Origin: Saprospiraceae bacterium
GTDB lineage: Bacteria; Bacteroidota; Bacteroidia; Chitinophagales; Saprospiraceae
DNA: 64,000 nt
Direction: 5' to 3'
NCBI GenBank assembly: GCA_025056735.1
Contig: JANWVR010000103.1
Span: 1 to 64,000, forward strand
The position numbers and the translations under genes are program-made. The notes beneath the pieces were generated by a model. The model had not been told where the DNA came from. It made no database searches and was given only the letters and a program-made list of their open reading frames with translations. Position 1 is the stretch's first letter. Every line of letters starts with the position of its first letter. Positions 32,897-41,188 of this stretch are shown in pieces.

Positions 32897-33727
32897 TTAC
32901 TCAGGAAGAACCAATAGTGCGCTATTGAGGTTAGCCCAAATTCGCGTTTTCCACGCCGAAATGTCGCCGGTTGTCAAATCCACGCCTCGAAACAGCTCGC
33001 GATAGTTCACAGCCAGCTGGAGCCGGAAGTCGTAGCCGCTTTCGCGCAGGAAAGGCCCCGGGCTTTGGAGTACTTTGGAAGGGAAATCGGGCGCCCCGAA
33101 CGTTAGCGTGTCGGGGATCGTGTTGGGCAGGGTATCGCGCGTAATGACTAACCGAAATGCAGCAAAGCCGCGGTCGGGCCCGAGCCACAGGTTTTCGGGT
33201 TGCGGGCGCAAGGGGTGCCCTTCTGGGGCCAACGCCGGGATGACGCGCTGGGCGGCATCGGGCACGCCCACGCGGAAACGCATGCCCGAAAACGTACCTG
33301 CTGCCCGAAACTCGCCCACCGTGTAGTCCACTACCGTGCGGCGCAGGACCAAAAAATCGTTAGTGAACGTCTGGCGCGCCGTATCGCCCGCAGGCGTTCG
33401 CACGGCTAAGCGCAACGTGTCGGCTATCGGAAACGCCTGACCATTCTGGATGCCCTGAACGTCTGAGAGATAAAAAACAGCCTCTCGGATGCGAAACCAA
33501 CGCCCTGGCGCATACTCGTAGGCGGCATTAGGCAGCCACGTGGCCGTGTCGAATAGCGGTACATGGCGCAAGCGCAATTTCGGGTAGTTGCAACAGCAGC
33601 AGCACGCCTTGTCGGCAGCAGCATCAAAATTGACGGCTTCAATATCCAGACAGCCCTCCCGCGGCTGGAAGCAGCCCGCTATGCCCAGCAGGCCACCCAT
33701 CAACAGTAGCACTATCCTTTGCATCAT
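32897..33727 (-). CDS. diverged MbnP-like lipoprotein with a five-cysteine cluster
   Basis: 276 residues. Lipoprotein signal MMQRIVLLLMGGLLGIAGC (Cys19). Next GCLDIEAVNFDAAADKACCCCCNYPKL, with five consecutive cysteines (Cys42-46) following a GC-D..A.N(F/Y)D motif common on Bacteroidota surface proteins. The body parallels the downstream MbnP gene: WFRIREAVFYLSDVQGI, FSGMRFRVGVPDA, then LWLGPDRGFAAFRLVI where MbnP has YWIGWKSYIFNKIEG, so the second Trp is lost. Likely periplasmic or surface exposed; metal or heme handling by the Cys cluster is inference. It precedes mbnP by 88 nt in the same direction. Confidence 0.7.
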   Translation of the reverse strand: MMQRIVLLLMGGLLGIAGCFQPREGCLDIEAVNFDAAADKACCCCCNYPKLRLRHVPLFDTATWLPNAAYEYAPGRWFRIREAVFYLSDVQGIQNGQAFPIADTLRLAVRTPAGDTARQTFTNDFLVLRRTVVDYTVGEFRAAGTFSGMRFRVGVPDAAQRVIPALAPEGHPLRPQPENLWLGPDRGFAAFRLVITRDTLPNTIPDTLTFGAPDFPSKVLQSPGPFLRESGYDFRLQLAVNYRELFRGVDLTTGDISAWKTRIWANLNSALLVLPE

Positions 33728-33773
33728 CTCACTCGCTTTGGCGATTCAAACAAACACGGCGCTGCCTGAGGCC

Positions 33774-34592
33774 TTACTTTCCCGACTCTAACTCACGCAT
33801 GATTTGCCGCACCACCTGCTTGACCTGCGAAGAGAACTCCTTTTCCAGAATCCAATGGTAGTAATTTTTATCTCGGGCAAACACTTCTTTGACTGGCTGG
33901 CCAATGTATTTGCCGAAATTAAAGACCGGCGTGCCGTCGGGCGCCAGCCGAATGCGCTGCGTTACATCTAAAAAACTGTTGTCGTTGGTAAAATCGTGCA
34001 GCACCTGGATGTCGTTTTGGATAGGCGCTTCGATGCGATTGCCGTCTTCGTCAATGAGGTCCTTGCCCTCGTAACGGGCGATTTGCCCTTGCAGCACCTC
34101 TAGCGTAGCGCGTACGTCCGACAAGGCGTCGTGCGCGTCGGCAAGTTCCTTGTTGCAGTAAAAGCGATAGGCGGCCTTCAGCGTGCGCGGTTCCATTTTA
34201 TAAAAAATGCGCTGAACGTCCACTAATCGGCGTTTACTGACGTCAAAGTCCATGCCCGCGCGGGAAAACTCCTCTATGAGCATGGGAATATCGAAGCGGT
34301 TGGAGTTGTAGCCCGCCAGGTCGGCGTCGCCGATAAAATCCCAGATTTTCTGAGCCAGCTGCAAAAAGGTAGGCTTATTGGCTAAGTCTTTTGGCGTAAT
34401 GCCGTGCACGGCCATAGCCTCGGCGGAAATAGGGATACCCGGGTTGACTAATGTGCTGAACTCTGCTGGCGCGCGCCCGTCTTTGAACACCTTGATCATC
34501 GCGATCTGCACAATGCGGTCGCGGATGACGTTGAGGCCCGTGGTCTCGACGTCAAGTACGACTAAGTCGCGCGTCAGGTTGAGTTGCACCAT
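33774..34592 (-). CDS. DnaQ-family 3'-5' exonuclease (DNA Pol III epsilon-like)
   Basis: 272 residues. DEDDh exonuclease domain at about 8-175: VVLDVETTGLN (Exo I Asp/Glu), LAGYNSNRFDIPML (Exo II Asp) and DAHDALSDVRATLEVL (Exo III His/Asp). The C-terminal ~90 residues (PDGTPVFNFGKYIGQPVKEV, KNYYHWILEKEFSSQVKQ) resemble a short domain found with many Bacteroidota DnaQ-like exonucleases. Acts as a proofreading or single-strand nuclease in DNA repair or RNA trimming. The 46-nt gap to the MbnP-like gene downstream leaves operon membership open. Confidence 0.9.
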   Translation of the reverse strand: MVQLNLTRDLVVLDVETTGLNVIRDRIVQIAMIKVFKDGRAPAEFSTLVNPGIPISAEAMAVHGITPKDLANKPTFLQLAQKIWDFIGDADLAGYNSNRFDIPMLIEEFSRAGMDFDVSKRRLVDVQRIFYKMEPRTLKAAYRFYCNKELADAHDALSDVRATLEVLQGQIARYEGKDLIDEDGNRIEAPIQNDIQVLHDFTNDNSFLDVTQRIRLAPDGTPVFNFGKYIGQPVKEVFARDKNYYHWILEKEFSSQVKQVVRQIMRELESGK

Positions 34593-34634
34593 GAAAAGTA
34601 GGCGGTTTTGCGCATTTCATAAATTTCGCCGGCG

Positions 34635-35471
34635 CTATTCAGCCGAGTTCTCGCCGTCGAGCAGTCCTTGCTTGCGCGCTGTTTCCGCGTAGCCGTGCAG
34701 CTGGATGGGTTCGCGCACCTTGCGCAGGCGCAGGTTGAGCATCTCCACAAACAGCGAGAAGAAAATGGCGAAGTAAAGGTAGCCTTTCGGAATAGAACCC
34801 TCGATAAAATGCCCCTGATGGGCGGCTTCGCCAATGAGCGAAAAGCCAATCAAGAGCAGGAACGCCAGCCCAAGCATCTGCACCGTCGGGTGCTGATTGA
34901 CAAACCGACTCACCGGCGCAGCAAAGGCCATCATCACCAACACTGAGGCCACCACGGCAATGACCATGATGGTCAAGTCCTTTGTCAGGCCCACGGCTGT
35001 CAGAATGGAGTCAAACGAGAAAACGATGTTGATGAGCGTAATCTGAACAATGGCGGAGCTCAACGCCCGTGCACCCGGCTTGACCTGAGGGTCGTCTCCT
35101 GCGCGGGGGCTTTCCAGTTTGTGGTGGATCTCCGTCGTCGCCTTGTATAACAGGAAGGCGCCACCCAAGAATAGTATCAGGCTTTGGCCCGTAACCATGC
35201 CGTGCAGGCCAGGCAAGTCAATGTGAAAGAGCGGCTTCGTCATGCCGATGATCCATACCAGCACAAACAGCAGGGCAATGCGAAGGCCCATGGCCAGCGT
35301 CAGGCCAATGCTACGGGCCTTTCCCTGATCTTCCGGGCGCAACTTGGCAGAGATGATGGAAAGAAAAATGATGTTGTCCACGCCCAAGACGATCTCCAAA
35401 AACGTCAGCGTCAGCAGGCTAATCCACACGCCGCCAGAAGTGAAGTCGGGTAGGGTCAGCAAAGTCAGCAT
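34635..35471 (-). CDS. TerC-family integral membrane protein
   Basis: 278 residues with about seven to eight membrane helices. TerC family residues are clear: LTFLEIVLGVDNIIFLSIISAKL (acidic EXXLGVDN motif in helix 1-2), ALSSAIVQITLINIVFSFDSILTAVGL, and IEGSIPKGYLYFAIFFSLFVEMLNLRLRK at the end. Members export manganese or support metal homeostasis and membrane protein biogenesis. It is 42 nt upstream of dnaQ in the same direction. I looked for a yybP-ykoY (Mn) riboswitch upstream and saw none. Confidence 0.92.
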   Translation of the reverse strand: MLTLLTLPDFTSGGVWISLLTLTFLEIVLGVDNIIFLSIISAKLRPEDQGKARSIGLTLAMGLRIALLFVLVWIIGMTKPLFHIDLPGLHGMVTGQSLILFLGGAFLLYKATTEIHHKLESPRAGDDPQVKPGARALSSAIVQITLINIVFSFDSILTAVGLTKDLTIMVIAVVASVLVMMAFAAPVSRFVNQHPTVQMLGLAFLLLIGFSLIGEAAHQGHFIEGSIPKGYLYFAIFFSLFVEMLNLRLRKVREPIQLHGYAETARKQGLLDGENSAE

Positions 35472-35692
35472 ATCAAAAGAATGGATTTGTTTGCAAAATA
35501 GACCGCAATGTTACGAGCGCTTAGCGGGGTTGTGGCACGTCAGCGCAAAAGAGTTTTGCAAAAGCACAACCTCAACACGCTGGAAAGATTTCCGCCCAGG
35601 ATGCGCATTACAAAATGTTAAGAAAAAGTTATAAAAATGTTAAGGGCCCTCGCTCGAGACATTCATTGTTAAACTACACAAACAGCATTCGT

Positions 35693-36544
35693 ATGAAACA
35701 CCTTGCATTAGCCTTCGTGGCCCTCGTTTCTATGTCTTTCTGGGCGGAAGAATGCGAAACCGTCTATTTCCCTCAGCCTATGCCACAAGGCGGGGAGTTG
35801 CTGGAGCAGTTTCCTTCGGATATCGCCGGTGTTTATTGCGAAAAGACACCAGACGAAGACGGCATTGAGACTACTGTGAGTATCCTGCGCATCGAATTTC
35901 CAGAGCCGTGGCAGATGAAGTGCTCCTCCGAGCGCTATGCCCACCTGAAGACTCCAGATCGGTACATCGCTCAGCAGTTACAACGCGAAGAGGGCCAGGA
36001 ACTGCGAATACGCTACACGGATAGCCTGATAACTATTTGCTTCTCGCAGCCCGGAGTGGAGTGCATCCGCATAGAGCGCGTCGGCGAATACTGGAAGGTG
36101 CTGGAAGAATACTCGCAGCAGCTGTATGACCTGCGCGCCAATACCTGCCAGTTTACAGGCAAGGGTGCGCCGTATCTTTCCCATTGCGTCGTTTTGCAGA
36201 AAGGGCCGCGTCTGTACATGAATCACTTAATGGACCCAGAGGCAAAGGGCTGGCTCTTTGAGTGTTATGATTTCTCCCAGAAGGGGCATATAAAATACGG
36301 CATGCCAAATCCCAATTTGTTCTTAGACATGGTGCGCAACGGCGACGCGAGGGCCTCCATGATCCGTATAGACTCCACGTGGGTGTGGAACGAGGATGAG
36401 AGTACGGATAGAGGCGACAGTTCCCGGGTTTACTTCGTGCTGCCTACTGACCCATGTTTGGAAGAGACCTGGGATGTCCAGAAAGAATGGTGGACTGGGG
36501 TATTCCAGCGCACGAAAGGCGACCCATTTTTAGAAGACCGATAA
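35693..36544 (+). CDS. exported hypothetical protein
   Basis: The track frame starts at 35615, but ATG 35693 starts a signal peptide (MKHLALAFVALVSMSFWAEEC), giving 283 residues. The text after it, ETVYFPQPMPQGGELLEQFPSDIAGVYC, resembles the start of Bacteroidota lipoproteins that test a parameter through an outer-membrane sensor, but no domain is known to me. There are several Cys and no membrane segment after the signal. It is divergent from terC and convergent with gldD. Function unknown. Confidence 0.7.
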   Translation: MKHLALAFVALVSMSFWAEECETVYFPQPMPQGGELLEQFPSDIAGVYCEKTPDEDGIETTVSILRIEFPEPWQMKCSSERYAHLKTPDRYIAQQLQREEGQELRIRYTDSLITICFSQPGVECIRIERVGEYWKVLEEYSQQLYDLRANTCQFTGKGAPYLSHCVVLQKGPRLYMNHLMDPEAKGWLFECYDFSQKGHIKYGMPNPNLFLDMVRNGDARASMIRIDSTWVWNEDESTDRGDSSRVYFVLPTDPCLEETWDVQKEWWTGVFQRTKGDPFLEDR

Positions 36545-36582
36545 AGAACACCTGACAACTATGCCTTTCGGCAAAGACGTCC

Positions 36583-36613
36583 GGGCAGCGCCTCCCGTGG
36601 GCCTGCCCTTTTT
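36583..36613 (+). terminator. probable weak terminator after the hypothetical gene
   Basis: GGGCAG / CTGCCC 6-bp stem followed by TTTTT. It is short, and the loop is 14 nt. Confidence 0.4.
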
Positions 36614-37239
36614 CATTTTCTTTTGCCTTTGGGCGGCGCCATTTGCCAGCGCAAGGTCTCGATTAGGCGGTTTACATCTTGCCGCATGAAATCGAGCACG
36701 GGTGCCAAGGAGTCAGGGCGGGCCTGCGTTTTAAAGTAAAGCGCCCCGCGCAGAAAATGTCGAGTGGAGTCGGTTAGAAAAAACTGATACGAAGAAGCTG
36801 TGGCACCTTCCAAATTGAAGACGACGCCGTGTACGCGGTCAGCCGTGCGGTGCACCGGTATTTCCTCGATGTAGCTGGCTTTTATGTTGTGCTTTTGGGC
36901 CATCGTGAAGGCGTCCTGCACCAACTCATCGAAGCGCGCGCGGCTGTTGATGGGGTAATAGCTGCAATGAATCTGGGCATTCAGCGGCCGCACGTGCAGG
37001 GTGAACCAGCAGTCGCTTTTGGGCCCTTCGTCAAAGAAGGAGACATCCTGCTCTATCTCAGCATAGACAGGCATATCAAAGGTAAACGGGCACCCGCCAG
37101 CCTCGAAGGGCTTGTACGCCTTTTCGGGATAGATAACGCGCGGATAGGCGCGCGGCTTAGGTATGGGCACAGTATCGGAGCACGCCGCCCACATTAGGGC
37201 GGTTAGCCATGACCATACAAAGAGCGGCGAGATGCGCAT
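36613..37239 (-). CDS. gldD: gliding motility lipoprotein GldD
   Basis: 208 residues from ATG 37239; the track begins 16 codons earlier. Lipoprotein signal MRISPLFVWSWLTALMWAAC (Cys20). Family hallmark PKPRAYPRVIYPEKAYKPFEAGGCPFTFDMPVYAEIE, then INSRARFDELVQDAFTMAQKHN and a C-terminal FMRQDVNRLIETLRW. GldD is required for gliding and T9SS-dependent adhesin secretion in Flavobacterium. It is often encoded beside gldE; here gldE is not present in the window, and the upstream gene is the PUR protein 80 nt away in the same direction. Confidence 0.88.
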   Translation of the reverse strand: MRISPLFVWSWLTALMWAACSDTVPIPKPRAYPRVIYPEKAYKPFEAGGCPFTFDMPVYAEIEQDVSFFDEGPKSDCWFTLHVRPLNAQIHCSYYPINSRARFDELVQDAFTMAQKHNIKASYIEEIPVHRTADRVHGVVFNLEGATASSYQFFLTDSTRHFLRGALYFKTQARPDSLAPVLDFMRQDVNRLIETLRWQMAPPKGKRK

Positions 37240-37319
37240 GATGAGCAGGCTTGAGTAGTTTCGTGCCGGGCCAGCCGCTTCAGGCAATGCAGGAGCAACT
37301 CTCTCCCGCCTGTGATTTA

Positions 37320-38021
37320 TTACCAGGAGAGATCGTCTTCTGGCGGAAGTTTGCGTTCAGATGATTTGCTACGCGGCCGATCGTCGTCCTCCTCATCGAG
37401 GTCTTCATCCTCGAAGTCTTCTTCTTCAAAGTCCTCCTCCTCGAAGTCCTCCTCGAAGTCATCCATCGGTTCGGGACGCTCGTCGTCAAAAGTTTGGTTT
37501 TGTTGTTGCGCCTCCCACTCGGCCTGACGACGGTCAAACTCTTCGTAGTCGAAGTCAGGCATGAGATGGGTCTTCACGTGTTCCACCACCTCGTTAAGCG
37601 AGGCAACGAAGCGGTTAAAATCTTCTTTGTAAAGAAAGATTTTATGGCGCCGATAGCCGCCATAGCCGTCTTCGCGTCGGGTGCTTTCCGTGATGGTGAT
37701 GAAAAAATCGTCGCCGCGCGTTTTGCGCACATCGAAGAAATAAGTGCGGCGCTTGCCGGCTCGTACGCGCTTGGAGAATACGCTCTCCTCTCCTACTCCA
37801 TCGAAGCTGCGTTGCTGGTCGTTTCCGCCTCGTTCCCGGTATCCGCCGCGCTCCCGCTCCCTGTTCCATTCGCGGTCTCGGTTGTCGTTTCGTTCGCGGT
37901 ACCCACCGCGGTCTCGATCGCGGTAATCGTTTCGTTCGCGGTATCCCCCTCGCTCGCGGCGCTCGGAGTTACGCTGTTGGTTGTTTCCGGAATTGCGCCG
38001 CTTAAAAAACCCGTATTCCAC
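37320..38021 (-). CDS. PUR/DUF3276-family nucleic-acid-binding protein with RGG-like head and acidic tail
   Basis: 233 residues. The only usable start is a GTG at 38021. Residues ~82-160 are the PUR-alpha-like domain of Bacteroidota and spirochaetes (KRVRAGKRRTYFFDVRKTRG, DDFFITITESTRR, RRHKIFLYKEDFNRFVASL), known to bind DNA/RNA. Residues ~20-66 are RERGGY/RERNDY/RDRDRGG repeats, an arginine-rich low-complexity segment. Residues ~180-214 are almost pure Asp/Glu (DFEEDFEEEDFEEEDFEDED). The charge layout (basic head, PUR core, acidic tail) resembles eukaryotic phase-separating RNA-binding proteins. A TACCTTTG box lies 48 nt upstream. Probably a cytosolic RNA-associated regulator. Confidence 0.85.
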   Translation of the reverse strand: MEYGFFKRRNSGNNQQRNSERRERGGYRERNDYRDRDRGGYRERNDNRDREWNRERERGGYRERGGNDQQRSFDGVGEESVFSKRVRAGKRRTYFFDVRKTRGDDFFITITESTRREDGYGGYRRHKIFLYKEDFNRFVASLNEVVEHVKTHLMPDFDYEEFDRRQAEWEAQQQNQTFDDERPEPMDDFEEDFEEEDFEEEDFEDEDLDEEDDDRPRSKSSERKLPPEDDLSW

Positions 38022-38068
38022 TGCGTTGCGTTTTGTGAAAAAATCAAGTTACCTCTCGTAAGTGCGAG

Positions 38069-38076
38069 CAAAGGTA
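38069..38076 (-). promoter_or_regulatory. -7 promoter element (TACCTTTG) for the PUR gene
   Basis: An exact TAnnTTTG match on the minus strand. It supports transcription starting just above the GTG start at 38021. Confidence 0.5.
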
Positions 38077-38216
38077 GGCGTTCCGAACAATCTGCATCTT
38101 TTTTTCATCGCTATTCTTTTGCCGATAAAACGCTGTTTCATCGGTGCTTTTACGTCTTACACCAAATGACATCTAACATACAAGAGGCCAACTCTTCCCT
38201 TTACAGGGAGGTTTGG

Positions 38217-39926
38217 TTATTGCGCCGACCATGCCCGCCGGCCAGCCACAATCGTGTGCAAGACGCGCGCTCGGAGGATGTTTTCCTCTGGGCATTCGAG
38301 CAAGTTTTCAGAGAGCACGACCACGTCGGCGCGTCTTCCGGGCGCCAGCATGCCTTTTTCATTCTCTTCAAAAGCGGCGTAAGCGTTCCAAAGCGTATAG
38401 GAGAGGAGGGCCTCCTGTCGGGTCATGCGCTGTTCGGGGAAGAACGGCTCGCCGGTATCGGGCCGCTTGCGCGTGACGGCGGCGTAGATGCAGGCCAGCG
38501 GGCTGATGTCCTCCACGGGCGTGTCGGTGCCGTTGGCCAAGCGCGCACCGGAGTCCAGCAAGCTGCGCCACGGGTAGGCGCCTGTGCGGGCGCGTTCGAC
38601 GCCGAGGCGCTTGACCACAAACGGCGCGTCGCTGGTGCAGTGCACGGCCTGCACAGAGGCAATGACGCCCAGCTGGCCAAAGCGCGGAATATCTTTTGGA
38701 TCAACATGTTGTGCATGTTCAATTCGCCAGCGCAGGTCTTTGTCTGGCCCGACAAATGCGCTGTACAAGTCCAAAAGTTCGCGGTTAGCGCGGTCGCCAA
38801 TCGCATGCACACACAACTGAAGACCGTGCCTATGGCAGGCTTCTGCTATTCGGCGGATGGTGTCCAATGGCGTTACATTCTGCCCTACATGCCCGGGTTT
38901 ATCGGCATAGGGCTGAAGAAGCCATGCACCGTAGGCTCCGAGTGCGCCGTCTAAGTAGGCCTTCACAGCGCGCACCGTCAGGAAGCCCTTACCTGAGTTT
39001 ACTTGCGGAAAATCTGCCAGCTTCGGCAGGTCGGCGGCGCCGGGACGCGCGATCATAACCCACAGCCGTACGGGCAGTTGGCCGCTTTCGGCCAGTCGGC
39101 GAAATTGCGCTATTTCCCACAGGCTGCTGCCAGCGTCCTGGAAGGAAGTAACACCGTTGCGCAAGCAGGCTTCAGCGGCTAGGGCGGCGCTGCGTTCGAG
39201 CACAGCCTGTTTCTCTGCTTCGCTGCGCAGGTTTTTGTGTGCTGCCAGAGGGTTCAGGATGAGGTCCATCGCGTTTTCCTCAAACACGCCGGTGAGGTTG
39301 CCGCGCGCATCGCGTACGATGCGGCCACCTACCGGGTCGGGCGTTTCGCGGCTGATGCCGGCCAGTTGCATGGCCTTAGCGTTGGCCAATAGAGCATGGC
39401 CACTGGCATGGCGCAACACCACTGGGTGGTCGGGCGTACGGGCACTCAGGTCGTCGTGGTAGGGGTATCCGTTGACGGAGCGCCCTGGCGGTGCTGTCCA
39501 CTTTTCCTGGTGCCAGCCGCGGCCTTCTATCCATTCGCCCGGTGGCGTGTTCGAAGCCTGTTGCGCTACGCGCTCTACTACCTCTGACCAGTCGGTGACG
39601 CCGCCAAGCGCGACAATTTGCAGACTTTGGCCCAGCCCCAGAAAATGCCCATGTCCTTCGATAAAGCCCGGCATGGCGAACGCGCCCCGAAGGTCGAGCA
39701 GTTCCGTTTGCGGGCCGGCCAAGGCGCGCGCCGTAGCATCGTCGCCTACGTACAGGATCGTGTCGCCGCGCATGGCGATGGCCGTAGCTTCCGGGTGGGT
39801 GCTGTCGGCGGTGAATAGGCGTCCGTTGTACAGGATCAGGGTGGCCGGCGCTTTTTTCTCGGCGCTGGAGCAGCCCGCCAAGGCCAGAATGGCCAATAGG
39901 CAGCTGAGAGTCGGTATTGTTTTCAT
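38217..39926 (-). CDS. amidohydrolase-family lipoprotein (YtcJ-like)
   Basis: 569 residues from ATG 39926; the track starts 19 codons upstream. Lipoprotein signal MKTIPTLSCLLAILALAGC (Cys19). Metal-dependent hydrolase fold of the YtcJ type: LILYNGRLFTADSTHPEATAIAMRGDTILYVGDD (beta sandwich), AMPGFIEGHGHFLGLG (HxH metal site), GVTSFQDAGSS, QLCVHAIGDRANRELLDL (metal His), WRIEHAQHVDPKDIPRF and ANGTDTPVEDISPLACIYAAV. Hydrolyses an amide or similar C-N bond; substrate unknown. The envelope location is unusual for amidohydrolases but common for this Bacteroidota group. A -7 box lies ~95 nt upstream. Confidence 0.87.
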   Translation of the reverse strand: MKTIPTLSCLLAILALAGCSSAEKKAPATLILYNGRLFTADSTHPEATAIAMRGDTILYVGDDATARALAGPQTELLDLRGAFAMPGFIEGHGHFLGLGQSLQIVALGGVTDWSEVVERVAQQASNTPPGEWIEGRGWHQEKWTAPPGRSVNGYPYHDDLSARTPDHPVVLRHASGHALLANAKAMQLAGISRETPDPVGGRIVRDARGNLTGVFEENAMDLILNPLAAHKNLRSEAEKQAVLERSAALAAEACLRNGVTSFQDAGSSLWEIAQFRRLAESGQLPVRLWVMIARPGAADLPKLADFPQVNSGKGFLTVRAVKAYLDGALGAYGAWLLQPYADKPGHVGQNVTPLDTIRRIAEACHRHGLQLCVHAIGDRANRELLDLYSAFVGPDKDLRWRIEHAQHVDPKDIPRFGQLGVIASVQAVHCTSDAPFVVKRLGVERARTGAYPWRSLLDSGARLANGTDTPVEDISPLACIYAAVTRKRPDTGEPFFPEQRMTRQEALLSYTLWNAYAAFEENEKGMLAPGRRADVVVLSENLLECPEENILRARVLHTIVAGRRAWSAQ

Positions 39927-40020
39927 GAGAATAAGGTGAACAAAAGCGCTCAGGCTCCAGGAAGCAAGTGTGGTGTAGCCCACGAGCGCCTACAATGATG
40001 AAATCGGAAGAAATCGTCGG

Positions 40021-40028
40021 CAAAGGTA
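40021..40028 (-). promoter_or_regulatory. -7 promoter element (TACCTTTG) for the amidohydrolase gene
   Basis: An exact TAnnTTTG match on the minus strand, about 95 nt before ATG 39926. Confidence 0.4.
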
Positions 40029-40143
40029 GCTGCATTTCTGGCGGAATGCTCCGCTGACTGGCGTGCGGTGCACAAATAGCAAGCAACCCTGAACGGGCTC
40101 AGAACGTTTGAAAATGCGTACCAACAAATAAGCACAATTTTTC

Positions 40144-41184
40144 ATGGCACCTCGTTTATCCGACCGTGCATGGTGGCTTGCACTTGCGTTGGGTTTTGGT
40201 CTTGGCATGCTTTTTTACGCCTGGTTAACGTATCTGCGAAGGGCCGATGACCCTAGCCGATGCGACTATCGGATCGCTCGCGTAAGCGGTTACAAGTGGA
40301 TAGGGCCGCTACTCTCGGCGGAAGAGGAGTGTGAGGCGGAAACTTATTTGCCGCTCAGAAGGACGCTTCTGCGGCAGCTAGATAGTCTTCGAGCAACGGG
40401 CCAACTAACGGCAGCCTCGTTATACCTGCGCGACTTTGGACGCGGTCAATGGATGTCGATCAATGGCGAAGAGCGCTATCACCCGGGGTCTCTGATGAAA
40501 GTGGCCCTGCTTATCTCAATTTTGAAAGCGGCAGAGATGCAGCCCGGTTTGTTGCAGCAGCGCATCCGATATGTATCACCACCTGAGGACGGCATTCAGG
40601 CACAATATTATGCCTTTCCTACTATTAGGGTTGGGAAGGAATACACTGTAGCTGAGTTGCTGGAATACATGATCGCATATTCTGATAACCACGCTACATG
40701 GTTGTTGGCCAGCCACCTCGATCCGAGGGGCGCGCCTAAGCTCTTTGACGATATTGGGCTGAAGGTTTCCTGGGACTCAATAGACCAGCTCACCCTGTCG
40801 GCGCCCGAGGTAGCCGTGTTATTTAAGGCCATTTTCAATTCCTCATACTTAAGCCCAGAGTCCTCTGATTACGCTGCCCAGGTTCTCTCTAAGTGCGCGT
40901 TTTCGGAGGGCTTCAAAAAAGGGCTTCCCGCAGGGGTGCATATGTGGCATAAATTCGGTGGTTGGGGGCATGCTGGCCGCACCCATGAGTTGCATGAGGC
41001 CGGCGTTATTTATGTGGAGGGCGTTCCTTATTTGCTTGTCATCATGACGCGCGGGGCCGACACCCCACGCCAGGCGCAGAGCATTGCCTGGCTTACCCGG
41101 TCGATCTACCATTATATGATCCAACGAGAGCCCACAGGCGGATTGGGCGCAGTTGAGGCCCCACAGGATGCTTTTGCTCCTTGA
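40144..41184 (+). CDS. class A beta-lactamase-like serine hydrolase
   Basis: 346 residues. An N-terminal membrane anchor (RAWWLALALGFGLGMLFYAWL) precedes a penicillin-recognising serine hydrolase domain. The motifs are PGSLMKVALLI (SxxK), MIAYSDNHATWLLASHL (SDN) and MWHKFGGWGHAGRTHE (K-[ST/F]-G position: KFG). The third motif is KFG where KTG/KSG is usual, so true beta-lactam hydrolysis is uncertain; a peptidoglycan or ester hydrolase role is equally possible. Acts on the outer face of the inner membrane. Its stop is 4 nt from that of the convergent glucosaminidase gene. Confidence 0.8.
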   Translation: MAPRLSDRAWWLALALGFGLGMLFYAWLTYLRRADDPSRCDYRIARVSGYKWIGPLLSAEEECEAETYLPLRRTLLRQLDSLRATGQLTAASLYLRDFGRGQWMSINGEERYHPGSLMKVALLISILKAAEMQPGLLQQRIRYVSPPEDGIQAQYYAFPTIRVGKEYTVAELLEYMIAYSDNHATWLLASHLDPRGAPKLFDDIGLKVSWDSIDQLTLSAPEVAVLFKAIFNSSYLSPESSDYAAQVLSKCAFSEGFKKGLPAGVHMWHKFGGWGHAGRTHELHEAGVIYVEGVPYLLVIMTRGADTPRQAQSIAWLTRSIYHYMIQREPTGGLGAVEAPQDAFAP

Positions 41185-41188
41185 GTGG

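Noticed and set aside
35472-35692. Manganese (yybP-ykoY) riboswitch upstream of terC
   Set aside because: Searched by eye on the minus strand; no matching conserved loops found.
37494-38954. Long plus-strand ORF of 486 residues
   Set aside because: Antisense to the PUR gene and the end of the amidohydrolase gene; composition mirrors their repeats, no family resemblance.
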